From NCBI GenBank assembly GCA_050013075.1, contig JBEKFZ010000013.1, positions 1 through 63,997 of the forward strand: DNA of 63,997 nucleotides, in the 5' to 3' direction. Shown piece by piece: positions 53,020 through 62,546 of this stretch (its first letter is position 1; the number at the start of each line of letters is the position of its first letter). This DNA is from JBEKIK01 sp050013075. GTDB taxonomy: Bacteria; Planctomycetota; Planctomycetia; Pirellulales; Thermoguttaceae. The notes below the pieces were generated by a model, which worked only from the letters and a program-made list of their open reading frames with translations, had not been told where the DNA came from and did no database searches. The position numbers and the translations under genes are program-made.

Positions 53020-54585
53020 ATGATACGCATACGCTCGAATCCCCGTTGGCTTGTTTTCCCGGTCTTGGTATGGATCTGCTGCCTGGCAATTTATGTTCAG
53101 GCTGCGGAGAAAAACGCGGCGTATCGCTCGGCATTGGAGTCGATCACAAGCGCGGACCTGACCGTTTATGTGCAATACTTGGCCGACGTGAAAATGGAAG
53201 GCCGGGAGGCGGGCACGCGCGGCAGCCGGGCCGCGGGGGCGTATATTACCGAGCAGTTTGCCAAGTTCAATCTTCGCCCGGCCGGCGGCGGCGACAAATT
53301 CGAACAGCCTTTTCCCCCCAATTATCGCAATCTTTTGGGAATGATCCCAGGCGCCGATCCGCAATTAAAGGACGAAGTAATCGTCGTCGGCGCACATTAC
53401 GATCACGTGGGTTACGGCAACCGCAGCAATAGTTATGGACCGTACGGCAGAGTTCATCCCGGGGCCGACGACAATGCCAGCGGCACTTCAGCCTTGATCG
53501 AACTGGCCAAGGCATTCGGTTACTTGCCGGACCCGCCTAAGCGATCGATCCTGGTGGCGGCCTGGGACGCGGAAGAAAAAGGGCTGTTTGGTTCGAAGTA
53601 TTGGGTTTCGCATCCAACCGTGCCCTTGGAAAAAATCGTCGCCTGTTTCGATCTGGACATGATCGGTCGATTGCGCAACGATCAGTTGTATGTTTACGGC
53701 GCCCGCAGCGGTTGCGGGTGGCGGCGTCTGGTTGCCCGGCAAAACGACGAGTTGGGGCTGCAAATCGACTTCTCTTGGGAATTCAAGCCCGATGCCGATT
53801 ATTATCCGTTCTATGAGCAAGGCGTTCCAGTGCTGTTGTTTCACACCGGATTGCACGATAATTACCACCGGCCCAGCGACACGGCCGATTTAATCAGCGG
53901 CGAGGGCATGAGTCGGGTAGTGCGATTGCTTTTTGCCACGGTCTACGAGTTGGCCGAGAGCGACGAAAAAATTCCTTATCGCAAGGCGGCCGGACGGGAG
54001 ACTCCGGAGACTGAAAGGTTTGTCGCTTCGCAAATTGTTTTGCCGGCCGAGCGGCTGGGCGCGACCTTGGACGCCAAACCGGCCGTGGAAGGCGGGGTGA
54101 GTTTGCTGCGCGTGAAGGTTAATTCCCCGGCCGACAAGGCAGGGTTGAAACCGGGCGACCGGATCCTAAGTTGCGCGGGCCGGGACGTGCATATCGACGA
54201 CGATCTGATCGGCGCGGTGATGACCGCCGAGAGTCCGGCGACATTATTGTTGCAACGCAAAGGCGAGAATAAACCCGCGGAAATTTCCCTGGAATTGGCC
54301 GGCCGGCCCTTGCGCCTGGGCATAACATGGCGCGTGGACGATGCCGAGCCGGGCACGATCATTCTTACCCACGTGGTGCCAGGCACACCCGCCGCCCGCG
54401 CGGGATTGCAGGCGGGCGATCGCATCTATCAGATTGCCGGACGCGATTTCGCCGATGAAAACGCTTTTATCGAAATGCTGAAAACTCCGCCCGATCCGCT
54501 GGAATTGCTCGTCGAGCGCAGCGGCAAATTGCGCACCGTGGTAATACAGTTCAAGCCGGCCGAGTTGTTAAAACGGGCCGCATGA
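53020..54585 (+). CDS. exported M28 zinc peptidase with two PDZ domains
   Basis: A 521-residue exported metallopeptidase. The signal segment is WLVFPVLVWICCLAIYVQA. The M28 domain has zinc ligands in order: His in VVGAHYDHVG, Asp in HPGADDNASG, Glu pair in WDAEEKGLFGS, Asp in CFDLDMIGR, and His in HDNYHRPSD. Two PDZ domains follow (about 350-425 and 430-515; KAGLKPGDRILSCAGRDVH and RAGLQAGDRIYQIAGRDFA). M28 enzymes are usually aminopeptidases; the PDZ pair could hold substrates or partners. Standing between repeat-rich gaps, it is likely monocistronic. Confidence 0.9.
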   Translation: MIRIRSNPRWLVFPVLVWICCLAIYVQAAEKNAAYRSALESITSADLTVYVQYLADVKMEGREAGTRGSRAAGAYITEQFAKFNLRPAGGGDKFEQPFPPNYRNLLGMIPGADPQLKDEVIVVGAHYDHVGYGNRSNSYGPYGRVHPGADDNASGTSALIELAKAFGYLPDPPKRSILVAAWDAEEKGLFGSKYWVSHPTVPLEKIVACFDLDMIGRLRNDQLYVYGARSGCGWRRLVARQNDELGLQIDFSWEFKPDADYYPFYEQGVPVLLFHTGLHDNYHRPSDTADLISGEGMSRVVRLLFATVYELAESDEKIPYRKAAGRETPETERFVASQIVLPAERLGATLDAKPAVEGGVSLLRVKVNSPADKAGLKPGDRILSCAGRDVHIDDDLIGAVMTAESPATLLLQRKGENKPAEISLELAGRPLRLGITWRVDDAEPGTIILTHVVPGTPAARAGLQAGDRIYQIAGRDFADENAFIEMLKTPPDPLELLVERSGKLRTVVIQFKPAELLKRAA

Positions 54586-54603
54586 ACCGGCGGCCGTTAA
54601 TCT

Positions 54604-54729
54604 TGTTGATTCTCAGGTAATACATATCGCTTTTAATAGCCGGCGGCTAACAGCCGCCGGCGGGATTTCACGAGTTTTCCGGCGGTCGTTGACCGCCGGC
54701 TAGCGACATTATTTAACCTAGTCTCATTA
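54604..54729. mobile_element. TATTGAG-type element with a different core
   Basis: The outer arms match the family (TTGATTCTCAGGTAATA and, inverted, TATTTAACCTAGTCTCA with GCGACAT). The core hairpins are GCCGGCGGCT-AAC-AGCCGCCGGC and CCGGCGGTC-GTT-GACCGCCGG, not the CCGGGGCG type. A related core is found inside the 58184-58288 palindrome. Confidence 0.7.
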
Positions 54730-54910
54730 GCCGGGCTTCTCTATTTCGCCCAATCCCCGACCATAAACCGTTCAATAAGGGATGTTAAATTAAAGTGGTT
54801 ATTCTGATTTTAACGATAATTCCAATTGTATGGCCTGTTCGGCTTACGGAATCCTCGTGTGTAAAACATGGATTGTGACCTAATGCAGTGGGGCAACGCA
54901 TTTTTCATTT

Positions 54911-54976
54911 CCGCGCGCCGCTGATGCGGCCGTGACGGAATCTCCGCGCGCCGCTGATGCGGCCGTGACGGAATCT
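54911..54976 (+). repeat. 33-bp direct repeat upstream of autotransporter
   Basis: Two perfect 33-bp copies (54911-54943, 54944-54976) begin CCGCGCGCCGCTGATGCGGC; each holds a CCGC-TGAT-GCGG hairpin. They end 58 bp before the start codon. Repeated operators are possible, but so is simple duplication. The rest of the gap from 54730 shows no gene. Confidence 0.75.
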
Positions 54977-55034
54977 TTTTGCATGTCCGCCGGAGTTGGG
55001 GCACAAGTTACATTTTTTAAAAAGGGTGGCGATT

Positions 55035-58000
55035 ATGCGCGCTTTATCATGGTTGATCGGCGTTTTTTTTCTAATCATTTCCATAGCGGCATCCGCTCGG
55101 GCTGGATATCCCGACGGTTATTCACAAGATTTCATCAATGCCATGAACTGGGCGATGGGCAGCGGCGGTCCAGATTACACGCCCAACGCCGACGGCATGG
55201 TCAACAATCTCAAAACCCTGACGCACGATACTCCGGGATTGATTTGGAAACCGGACGATCCCTCCCGGTTGCTGTTATCGACATTCTGCGATTACGCGGG
55301 CTACCATCAAGGCTATGTCGACAAACGAAACTCGTATCTTTGGCTTGCCGCCGCCCCGGACTTGTACAACTTCCTTCGCAATAACAATATTTCGGGCACT
55401 GACGCGGCGCTTAGGACCAATCAGCTTTTAGGCATGCCGGCCAACACCACCAACGATCGCGTGGTCGAGGTCTGGGCGAGCGTGAATGGATTGGAACGGC
55501 CCATGAAAAATCCGGACGTCACCAAGGCGAATTCCTCGATCACCTATCCCTACAGTCCTGAGGAAATGGAACTGAAATATCCGGGTTTCATGGCCTGGTT
55601 CGCAAAACAAAAGAGTACCTACACCGCCAATCCCCCTTATCCGTGGACGCAGTTGGGATACACCTGTGACTGGGGTAATCCGGATTCCAGGGTCGGACTT
55701 ACGGAATTTGTCCTGCCAAATCCCACGGCACCGCAATATGTGCTCAATTTCTACGCCGTTTACAGCATCGGTTCATACGCTTATGTCAATCGCGACACGG
55801 GCAATTTCAACATAACCGGCGATTGCGACACCGTTTGGGCAGGCACGTATTTTCAGCCGTATAACAGCGGCAACTCCGTGGTCGTCGCCAGCGGCGCCAC
55901 CGTGTATCAAGGGATATGGATATATTCGGGCGGATACACCGTCACGAACAACGGCACTGTATTGGGGCCGGGCAAAAACCTGGACAAAACTTATCGCCCC
56001 AGCGTGATGGAGTTCCAAGCCGGAGGCACGCTTGTCAACACCGGAACCATCGACGGATTGGTCGGCGTCGATGGCTCCGGCGGGGCGATGGTCATAAACA
56101 ACAGCGGCTTGATCCGCGGCACGCAATGCGCAATTCGCACCAGCAACTCCGCCGACCGCATTTCCAACAGCGGCACGATCGACGGCAACATCGAAACCGG
56201 CGGCGGAGGCGATACGGTTATCATAAACGGCGGCACGGTGAACGGCAACATCACCGATGGCACTATAACCAGCACTCCGACCAGCACCACCATCTCCGGC
56301 GGCGGAACCGGCGCTTTTATCGTGAATGCCGCGTCGGGCCAAACGGCCGTAATCAACGGCGACGTCCGAAACTTCGCCAGTATGACCATTCACTCCGGCA
56401 CGGCAAAAATCAACGGCCAGATGTACGGCGATGTAACGGTCGAAAGCGCCGGCACCTTGGGCGGAAACACCACGATTAAAGGCGGAAATCTGGTTAATCA
56501 AGGCGCCGTAGCGCCGGGCAACAGCATAGGCGTGATTACGCTTGACCGCAACGGCGTTTCGGGCAAAGGCGCTTACACGCAACAAAGCGGGGCCACGCTG
56601 GATATTGAATTGTCGAAACCCATGGACGGACTCATGGTCTGCGACCGCATCGATGCCTCGGGCGACGTAACGCTTGCCGCGGGCAGTAAAATCGAGGTTA
56701 GCAAAACGGGCGACAACAATGCCGCCTTTCGCAACGGCGATAGATTTAACATCATTACAACCTCCGGCAACATAACCTACCAAGGCGTGCAGGTCGCCTC
56801 GCACTCGTCGTTCCTTACGTTTACCACTTATAAGAACGATCCGGCCAGCATTACGAAAATTTTATACCTGAACGTGTTGAAATCGACCACTTTCGCGTCG
56901 GTCGAGCCCGAGGGCAACTCGAAAAATCTGGCCGCGGCCTTGGATTCCGACGGAGATATCGCCATCAACAGCTTTGCCAACGTGGTGAACGATCTTTTAT
57001 TCATGAACTCGGCCGAATTTTCATCCGCCGTTCCGGTATTAACTCCGGCCGCGTATCAGGCCGTAAACGCCTCGGAACGCCGGACCACGCAATACCTGGC
57101 CGAAAGCATGTCGGAGTATCTCCAGTCGCGGCATCGTTATATTGGCGGATCCCAGGCCATGCAGTCCTCCGGCGTAACGCCTTTAACGCAGACGGGCAAT
57201 TCATTTACCGATGAGAGCCCTGATAAAGTCAATATACTTATGAGCCGGCCCTTGGAAGAAGCCCCAATGCCGTCCGTCGTCCGCAACCAACAGCCCGACG
57301 ACCGGCGGCAGATATTTGCCCGGCCTTTCGGCATATTTTTCGACGAGCAGACCGACGGTGACCACCTGGGCTTTCACGCCGGGTCCACGGGCGTGCAAGT
57401 CGCCCTGGACCGCGCGGCAACCGACGATTTTATATACGGCTGGTCAGCGGCTTACGCCCGCACCAGCATCCGGTTTACAGACGACAAAGGCGCCGGCGAT
57501 ATAAACAATCTCCGCGTGGGCCCGTATCTCAGCCGCTCCTATGACGATTGGTTTTTCGACGGCTCGGCCACCTACGGTTATCACGACGATAACGTTACCC
57601 GTGATGTTACAGTGGGCACGATCTCCGGCACGCCAAACGGGAAATACAATGCCCACGATTTTTCGCTGTTCATGGCGGCGGGCTGCGAGAGAAATTGGTG
57701 CGACTATACGGTTACGCCTCTAGTCTCCTTGCAGTATATCTTTTATCACCAAAACGACTTTACCGAAAGCGGAGGCAACGGCACGGATCTTACGCTATTG
57801 AACAACGATTCGCATTCGCTGCGCTCGAAAATCGGCATGCAGTTATACCGCACCTGGCAGATTCGCGGCGTCCGGCTTGTGCCCGATTATTCAGTGGGTT
57901 GGGCCCATGAATATCTGGGCGATAACAGCATCCGCGCGCGTTTTGCCGGCGGCACGACCGTTTTCGACACCGATCCGGCCGGCGTGTTCCGCGACAGCAT

Positions 58001-58127
58001 GTATTTCGGCGCCGGACTGGCCTTCCTTCCGACCGAACGCACGTCCTTGTTCTTCCGTTACAACGGCGAATGGGCCTCCGGCGGACAATTCAACGCCGTA
58101 AACCTGGGCCTGGCCTGGGAATACTGA
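55035..58127 (+). CDS. autotransporter with C-terminal beta-barrel
   Basis: A 1030-residue outer-membrane protein. A signal peptide (ALSWLIGVFFLIISIAASARA) leads into an N-terminal domain of about 250 residues and a Gly/Asn-rich beta-helix-like passenger (VINNSGLIRGTQCAIRTSN, RISNSGTIDGNIETGGGGD). From about residue 760 the autotransporter barrel follows (PFGIFFDEQTDGDHLGFHAG, GWSAAYARTSIRF, FFRYNGEWASGGQFNAVNLG), ending in LAWEY with a terminal aromatic residue, the usual signal for the barrel assembly machine. ATG 55035 (MRALSWL) is chosen because GGGTGG lies close upstream. It carries no PEP-CTERM signal. Confidence 0.88.
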   Translation: MRALSWLIGVFFLIISIAASARAGYPDGYSQDFINAMNWAMGSGGPDYTPNADGMVNNLKTLTHDTPGLIWKPDDPSRLLLSTFCDYAGYHQGYVDKRNSYLWLAAAPDLYNFLRNNNISGTDAALRTNQLLGMPANTTNDRVVEVWASVNGLERPMKNPDVTKANSSITYPYSPEEMELKYPGFMAWFAKQKSTYTANPPYPWTQLGYTCDWGNPDSRVGLTEFVLPNPTAPQYVLNFYAVYSIGSYAYVNRDTGNFNITGDCDTVWAGTYFQPYNSGNSVVVASGATVYQGIWIYSGGYTVTNNGTVLGPGKNLDKTYRPSVMEFQAGGTLVNTGTIDGLVGVDGSGGAMVINNSGLIRGTQCAIRTSNSADRISNSGTIDGNIETGGGGDTVIINGGTVNGNITDGTITSTPTSTTISGGGTGAFIVNAASGQTAVINGDVRNFASMTIHSGTAKINGQMYGDVTVESAGTLGGNTTIKGGNLVNQGAVAPGNSIGVITLDRNGVSGKGAYTQQSGATLDIELSKPMDGLMVCDRIDASGDVTLAAGSKIEVSKTGDNNAAFRNGDRFNIITTSGNITYQGVQVASHSSFLTFTTYKNDPASITKILYLNVLKSTTFASVEPEGNSKNLAAALDSDGDIAINSFANVVNDLLFMNSAEFSSAVPVLTPAAYQAVNASERRTTQYLAESMSEYLQSRHRYIGGSQAMQSSGVTPLTQTGNSFTDESPDKVNILMSRPLEEAPMPSVVRNQQPDDRRQIFARPFGIFFDEQTDGDHLGFHAGSTGVQVALDRAATDDFIYGWSAAYARTSIRFTDDKGAGDINNLRVGPYLSRSYDDWFFDGSATYGYHDDNVTRDVTVGTISGTPNGKYNAHDFSLFMAAGCERNWCDYTVTPLVSLQYIFYHQNDFTESGGNGTDLTLLNNDSHSLRSKIGMQLYRTWQIRGVRLVPDYSVGWAHEYLGDNSIRARFAGGTTVFDTDPAGVFRDSMYFGAGLAFLPTERTSLFFRYNGEWASGGQFNAVNLGLAWEY

Positions 58128-58183
58128 GAGAATGACGAATCTCAAATGTTTATAAACTGGGTTTTGCTTAACGAATCTGTCTA

Positions 58184-58288
58184 TTGCCCCGGAGGGGCTT
58201 GGTCGTGTAGCCAGGGACGTGAGTCCCTGGTATAGGTTTTCCCGGCGGCTAACGCCGCCGGCTACACAACTAAGCCCCTCCGGGGCAA
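58184..58288. repeat. nested palindrome with foreign core
   Basis: Outer arms TTGCCCCGGAGGGGCTT and AAGCCCCTCCGGGGCAA are perfectly inverted. Inside, GTGTAGCC/GGCTACAC arms enclose two hairpins: CCAGGGAC-GTGA-GTCCCTGG and CCGGCGGC-TAA-CGCCGCCGG. The second hairpin is like the core of the element at 54604-54729. No gene lies in the 257-bp gap. Confidence 0.75.
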
Positions 58289-58384
58289 AATATCATCATT
58301 ATTTATCCAAAACTCAGGTTCAAAAAACTCTTTTCATCGGGGAAATAATGCTATAGTTGATGGAGAATCAGCGGAGTATTTTGC

Positions 58385-59554
58385 ATGGCCCGGCAGCGAA
58401 TTGTCCATTTGACTAGCATTGATGATCTGCGGTCCGCAGCCCCGGCGTGGGACGACCTGTGGTGGCGGAGCGAAGTTGCGCTGCCCACGGCCCGGGCGGA
58501 GTTGTTGGTTTTATGGCTTGAGCGTTTTGCCCCGCGCGGAGGTTTCCACGCCTTTGCGGTGGAGGAAGACGGCCGCTGGGTGGCGGCCCTGCCGTTGATA
58601 TCGCGCAGGCTGGCCGGCGTCCTGCCGGTGGGTACTTTACCTTGCAATCCTTGGTCGCCCTGCGGTGAATTGCTGCTCGATCCAGGCGCCGATACGGCCG
58701 CCGCTCTGGATGCCATTCTTGCCGCCGCCGCAACTGTGTCCTGGCAATGGCTCTGGCTCAACGATACGGTAGTGGACTCGCCGCGGTGGCGGGCGTTTAT
58801 GCGGGCTTGCGATCGGGCAAATGCGGCCTGGGCAAGGCATGAGCGGTATCACGTAGCCCGGATCGAAATTGCCCGCGACTGGGATTTTTTCCAGAAGAAC
58901 CTTTCCCGGACTCATCGACAGGCGACAAGCAAGGCCGCCCGGCGTTTGAACGACGAAGGCGACGTCAGTTTCGAAATGCTCTCGCACCTGGATCCGCGCG
59001 ATGTGCGGCCCTGGCTGGAAAAAGTATTCGAGATCGAGGATCGCAGTTGGAAGGGCTTGCGTGGAAGTTCAGTTTTACGCACGCCCGGAATGTTCGAGTT
59101 CTTTCTTGCCCAGGCCGAACAATTGGCCCAGTGGGGACAATTGGAGATCGCCGCGCTGGAATTGGAAGGGCAGGCGATTGCCGTTTTATACGGTTTCAGC
59201 GCCAAGGGCGTGTATTACGCGCACAAGATCGGTTACGATCCGCGGTTTGCCCAATTCAGCCCGGGCCAGGTGATGTTCTGGCATATTCTGGAACGGCTGC
59301 ATGCCGATGGGCAATGGCAGGCCGTCGATTGCATCGGGCCGCTGACCGAAGCGCTCGCTCGCTGGCGTCCGGCGACGTACACGATCGGCCGCGTGGTGGT
59401 GGCCCCTCGGCGTCTGGTCGGGCGGGCGGCGATGCACGCATATCAAAACTGGTGGCCGGCCGTGCGGCGGTTGCGAAAATCATTGACCGGTAAAACGCCC
59501 GAGGCAAGCCCCGCCGACGCGCCCGTATCCGATCCGCTCGGCGTGCCCGGGTAA
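58385..59554 (+). CDS. CelD/FemAB-type acetyltransferase, second copy
   Basis: A 389-residue paralogue of the protein encoded at 46406. Similar layout: an N-terminal GNAT-like half (DDLWWRSEVALPTARAELLVL, AVEEDGRWVAALPLISRRLAG), a central helical part with SRTHRQATSKAARRL, and a C-terminal half with LEIAALELEGQAIAVLYGFS and VMFWHILERLHADGQWQAVD. It probably modifies polysaccharide units. A palindromic element starts four bases after its stop codon. ATG 58385 is the start. Confidence 0.8.
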   Translation: MARQRIVHLTSIDDLRSAAPAWDDLWWRSEVALPTARAELLVLWLERFAPRGGFHAFAVEEDGRWVAALPLISRRLAGVLPVGTLPCNPWSPCGELLLDPGADTAAALDAILAAAATVSWQWLWLNDTVVDSPRWRAFMRACDRANAAWARHERYHVARIEIARDWDFFQKNLSRTHRQATSKAARRLNDEGDVSFEMLSHLDPRDVRPWLEKVFEIEDRSWKGLRGSSVLRTPGMFEFFLAQAEQLAQWGQLEIAALELEGQAIAVLYGFSAKGVYYAHKIGYDPRFAQFSPGQVMFWHILERLHADGQWQAVDCIGPLTEALARWRPATYTIGRVVVAPRRLVGRAAMHAYQNWWPAVRRLRKSLTGKTPEASPADAPVSDPLGVPG

Positions 59555-59558
59555 GGAT

Positions 59559-59683
59559 TATTGAATCTCAGAAAAAAATGTCGTGGAAAATATCAGAGCC
59601 GGGGCGTGTCGCCCCGGTATTTCCGGGCCGATACGGCCCGGCTCCGATGAAAAAATGCGACATTATTTGCTTGAGACTCAATA
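59559..59683. mobile_element. TATTGAG-type palindromic element, last copy
   Basis: The ends TATTGAATCTCA and TGAGACTCAATA flank a CGGGGCG-type double hairpin core. The element begins four bases after the acetyltransferase stop codon and may also act as its terminator. Confidence 0.7.
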
Positions 59684-59716
59684 GCTCGCATTAATAAAAG
59701 ACTTCGGCCCGGGCGT

Positions 59717-61123
59717 TTATGGTCCTTCGCCCGTGAACTCATCCAATTTTTTTCGCAGGGTCGTGCGATGGATTCCCAGTTTTCGGGCGGCGGCGATGAA
59801 TTGGTCGCCGGAGTGTTCCATGGCCGCGCGAAAAAGCGGCGGTTCGACGAGTTTCAACAATTGCTCATAAAGATCCCGAGTATCTTCGGAACCTTGGAGT
59901 TGAATTTCCGCCCATTGCCCGATAAGCGCGGAGATCGCCCGCCGGTGGACGGGATCGGCTATGCATGCGGGAAGCATGGGCGGAGGAAGATGTTCGGCGG
60001 CGATTACGCCGCCCTGGGCAAGGATCATCGCGTGCTCTATGGCGTTGCCCAGTTCGCGGACGTTGCCGTGCCAATCGCGGCGTTCCAGTTCGGCGATTGC
60101 CTCGGCTGAAAGCGAAGGACGCCGCCCTTCGTTTTTGGCCGACAAGACGTCGAGAAAATGCTCGGTCAAGGCCTGAATGTCTTCGCGCCGCTGGCGCAAC
60201 GGAGGGATTTCGATCTCGAAGGTAATCAGGCGGAAATAAAGATCGTGGCGAAACGAGCCTTCGGCCACCCGCCGGCTGAGATTCTGATGCGTGGCCGAAA
60301 TCAGGCGGAAGTCGCTGTACACGGGCCGCTCGCCGCCGACCGGCAAAATCTCGCCGTGTTCCAGGACGCGCAGCAATTTAACCTGCACGGCCATGGGAAT
60401 GTCGGCAATTTCGTCTAAAAAGATCGTGCCGCCGTGGGCTTGCTCCAGGAACCCTTTTCGCGGCTGATCCGCGCCGGTGAACGCCCCCTTGACGTGCCCG
60501 AACAACTCGCTTTCGGCCAGGGACGGATTCAATGAGGCGACGTTGACGGCTATGAATGGGGATTCCGAGCGCCGGCTGTAGCGATGGATCGCCCGGGCCA
60601 CCAATTCCTTGCCGCTGCCGCTTTCGCCGCGGACGTGCACGCAGGCGTCGGACGGGGCGACCAGGGCGATGCGTTTGAACACTTCCTGGATGGCCGGGGA
60701 ATTGCCCACGATCATTTCCTCGCGGTCTTTGGGCGGCGGGGTTGGCGGCGCGGGCGGTTGGGCCGCGCAGTGCAACGCCCGACGAATGGTCCGCTCGGCG
60801 ACGTTCAAATCGAAAGGTTTCAGCAGGTAATCGAACGCCCCGTTACGCACGGCCGACACCGCCGTGGTTAATTCGCCGAAAGCGGTGATCACGATTATCG
60901 GCACGGAACCCAACAACGAGCGGAAATGTTGCATCGCCGTCAAGCCGTCCATGCCGGGCAGGCGCACGTCCAGCACGATGACGTCCGGGCGCTTGACTCG
61001 CGCCGATTCCAGGCCGTTTTCAGCCGTGGCCGCCGAGGCGACGCTCAAACCCATCTCTTCGGCCATCTTGCTCAAGGCCCAGCAAATGCTTTGTTCGTCA
61101 TCCACAATCAACAGGTGCGTCAT
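59717..61123 (-). CDS. sigma-54-dependent response regulator
   Basis: A 468-residue NtrC-type activator. Receiver with Asp52 (VIVLDVRLPGMDG), a central AAA+ domain with Walker A GESGSGKE and the sigma-54-contacting GAFTGA motif, and a Fis-type helix-turn-helix at the end (AARKLGIHRTTLRKKLDEF). It activates RNA polymerase holoenzyme with RpoN, so RpoN-type promoters should exist in this genome. It is encoded 34 bp after its sensor kinase. Similar pairs (PrsK/PrsR) control exosortase-linked exopolysaccharide genes elsewhere. Confidence 0.9.
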   Translation of the reverse strand: MTHLLIVDDEQSICWALSKMAEEMGLSVASAATAENGLESARVKRPDVIVLDVRLPGMDGLTAMQHFRSLLGSVPIIVITAFGELTTAVSAVRNGAFDYLLKPFDLNVAERTIRRALHCAAQPPAPPTPPPKDREEMIVGNSPAIQEVFKRIALVAPSDACVHVRGESGSGKELVARAIHRYSRRSESPFIAVNVASLNPSLAESELFGHVKGAFTGADQPRKGFLEQAHGGTIFLDEIADIPMAVQVKLLRVLEHGEILPVGGERPVYSDFRLISATHQNLSRRVAEGSFRHDLYFRLITFEIEIPPLRQRREDIQALTEHFLDVLSAKNEGRRPSLSAEAIAELERRDWHGNVRELGNAIEHAMILAQGGVIAAEHLPPPMLPACIADPVHRRAISALIGQWAEIQLQGSEDTRDLYEQLLKLVEPPLFRAAMEHSGDQFIAAARKLGIHRTTLRKKLDEFTGEGP

Positions 61124-61157
61124 GGCAGGGGCCAGGGGTTAGAGAATGGGGGATAGG

Positions 61158-62546
61158 TCATGATTTGCAGCGGGGAAATTCCACGGTAAAGCAGGTCATA
61201 TCATTTTCGCGTCGCCAATGGATCGTTCCGTGATGGGCCTCGGCGACCTGTCGGGCCAGGAAAAGTCCCAGGCCGGCGCCTTCCGGTTTTCCGGACACGA
61301 AGGGCTCGAACAATCGTTGGGCCACGTCTCCGGCCGGCCCCGGGCCGGAATCGCGGACGCGCAAAGCCGCGCGGTCTTCGCCCATGGGAGGAAAGTCAAC
61401 GACGATTTTCGCCGGCCGATTTTGTTGCCCTCCGGCGGCCTCCGCGGCATTGAGCGCCAAGTTTACGGTAAGCTGTCGCAAGGCGTCGGGATCGCCGTGC
61501 ACCAGGATGGGAGCGTCGGGCTTCGAGTAAATCAGCTCGACGCCCGCGTGAGCGCACGCCGGGCGGATCAGGTCCAGGGCGTCTTCGACCGCGGCCGCAA
61601 GCGAAACGGTTTCGAAAGGCGCGGTCCGGGCCTGCCCGAGCATGAGAAACCGCTGTAAATACGATTCCATCAGATGCAGTTGGCGCAAGGCGACGTCCAG
61701 CGATTCCTTGCCCGCGCCGGCCGAACAATGGCGCTTGTGAAGTTCGATGGCCATCAGTCCGCCGGTGGCCGCGTTACGGAGTTGGTGCGCCATTCCCGCT
61801 CCCAGCTTTCCCAGGGTATGGAGCCGCTCGTTGAGGCGGACCTCGTTTTCATACCGGCCGAGTTGCAGGGCCATCTGGTTTATGGACAGAGTCAGGTCGC
61901 GGATTTCGTCGTTGCGGCGTGAAAGGGGTACGGTTTTGAAATCTCCCCGGGCAATGGCCGCGGCTTGATTGCCAAGCCGATGAATCGGCCGCACGAAGCG
62001 GTGCGAGAGGATTGTCGTGACCAGTATCACGGCGATCACGGCCGCCGCGCCCGCCATGAGCGCCGGATAGGCAGCCTGGCGCACGGCCGACCACCAGCGG
62101 TCTTGGGGATAAAGCACGATCAGCGATCCGGCCGGCAAAATCGGGTCTCGTTCTCTTACCGGCACGCGTTGGCTAAGATAAACGCGACCCGAGAGCAAGA
62201 CCGTGTGATCGGCGCCGGGCGTGTTTGGCCCTTTATGGGCAGCCGGACGTTGAAGCAATTCCAGGTCGTCCTTGCTTAGTCGCAAGGTACTGGCTTGAGG
62301 AACGTCGTCGAGAGCGAAAAATACGAACTCGGCGCCGGACAGCCCGCTCATTTGCCGCAGGACTGGTTCGCTTAAAGGGAATCGCGCTTCGGAAAGCGCG
62401 GCCACCACGCGGCGGAGGTTATCGTCCTGGGTCTTGCGCGCGTGTTCGCCTCCCATATACGCGCTAACGGCGCTGGCCAGCACAATGGCCATCACCACGA
62501 CCGAAAGCACTGGCAGGAGCAACTGGATTTGAATCGGCCATCGCAT
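61158..62546 (-). CDS. sensor histidine kinase
   Basis: A 462-residue membrane histidine kinase. TM1 (LLPVLSVVVMAIVLASAV) and TM2 (LMAGAAAVIAVILVTTIL) flank a periplasmic sensor of about 130 residues; HAMP follows (RFVRPIHRLGNQAAAIARGD). The phosphoacceptor His lies in GAGMAHQLRNAATGG, with Gln after His where many have Glu. The ATPase domain shows LTVNLALNAAEAA, RDSGPGPAG and GAGLGLFLARQ. It would phosphorylate the sigma-54 activator encoded next. Confidence 0.9.
   Translation of the reverse strand: MRWPIQIQLLLPVLSVVVMAIVLASAVSAYMGGEHARKTQDDNLRRVVAALSEARFPLSEPVLRQMSGLSGAEFVFFALDDVPQASTLRLSKDDLELLQRPAAHKGPNTPGADHTVLLSGRVYLSQRVPVRERDPILPAGSLIVLYPQDRWWSAVRQAAYPALMAGAAAVIAVILVTTILSHRFVRPIHRLGNQAAAIARGDFKTVPLSRRNDEIRDLTLSINQMALQLGRYENEVRLNERLHTLGKLGAGMAHQLRNAATGGLMAIELHKRHCSAGAGKESLDVALRQLHLMESYLQRFLMLGQARTAPFETVSLAAAVEDALDLIRPACAHAGVELIYSKPDAPILVHGDPDALRQLTVNLALNAAEAAGGQQNRPAKIVVDFPPMGEDRAALRVRDSGPGPAGDVAQRLFEPFVSGKPEGAGLGLFLARQVAEAHHGTIHWRRENDMTCFTVEFPRCKS

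Noticed and set aside
55773..56804. 343-codon open frame opposite the autotransporter passenger
   Set aside because: It mirrors the repeated Gly/Asn codons of the passenger; no independent evidence supports it.
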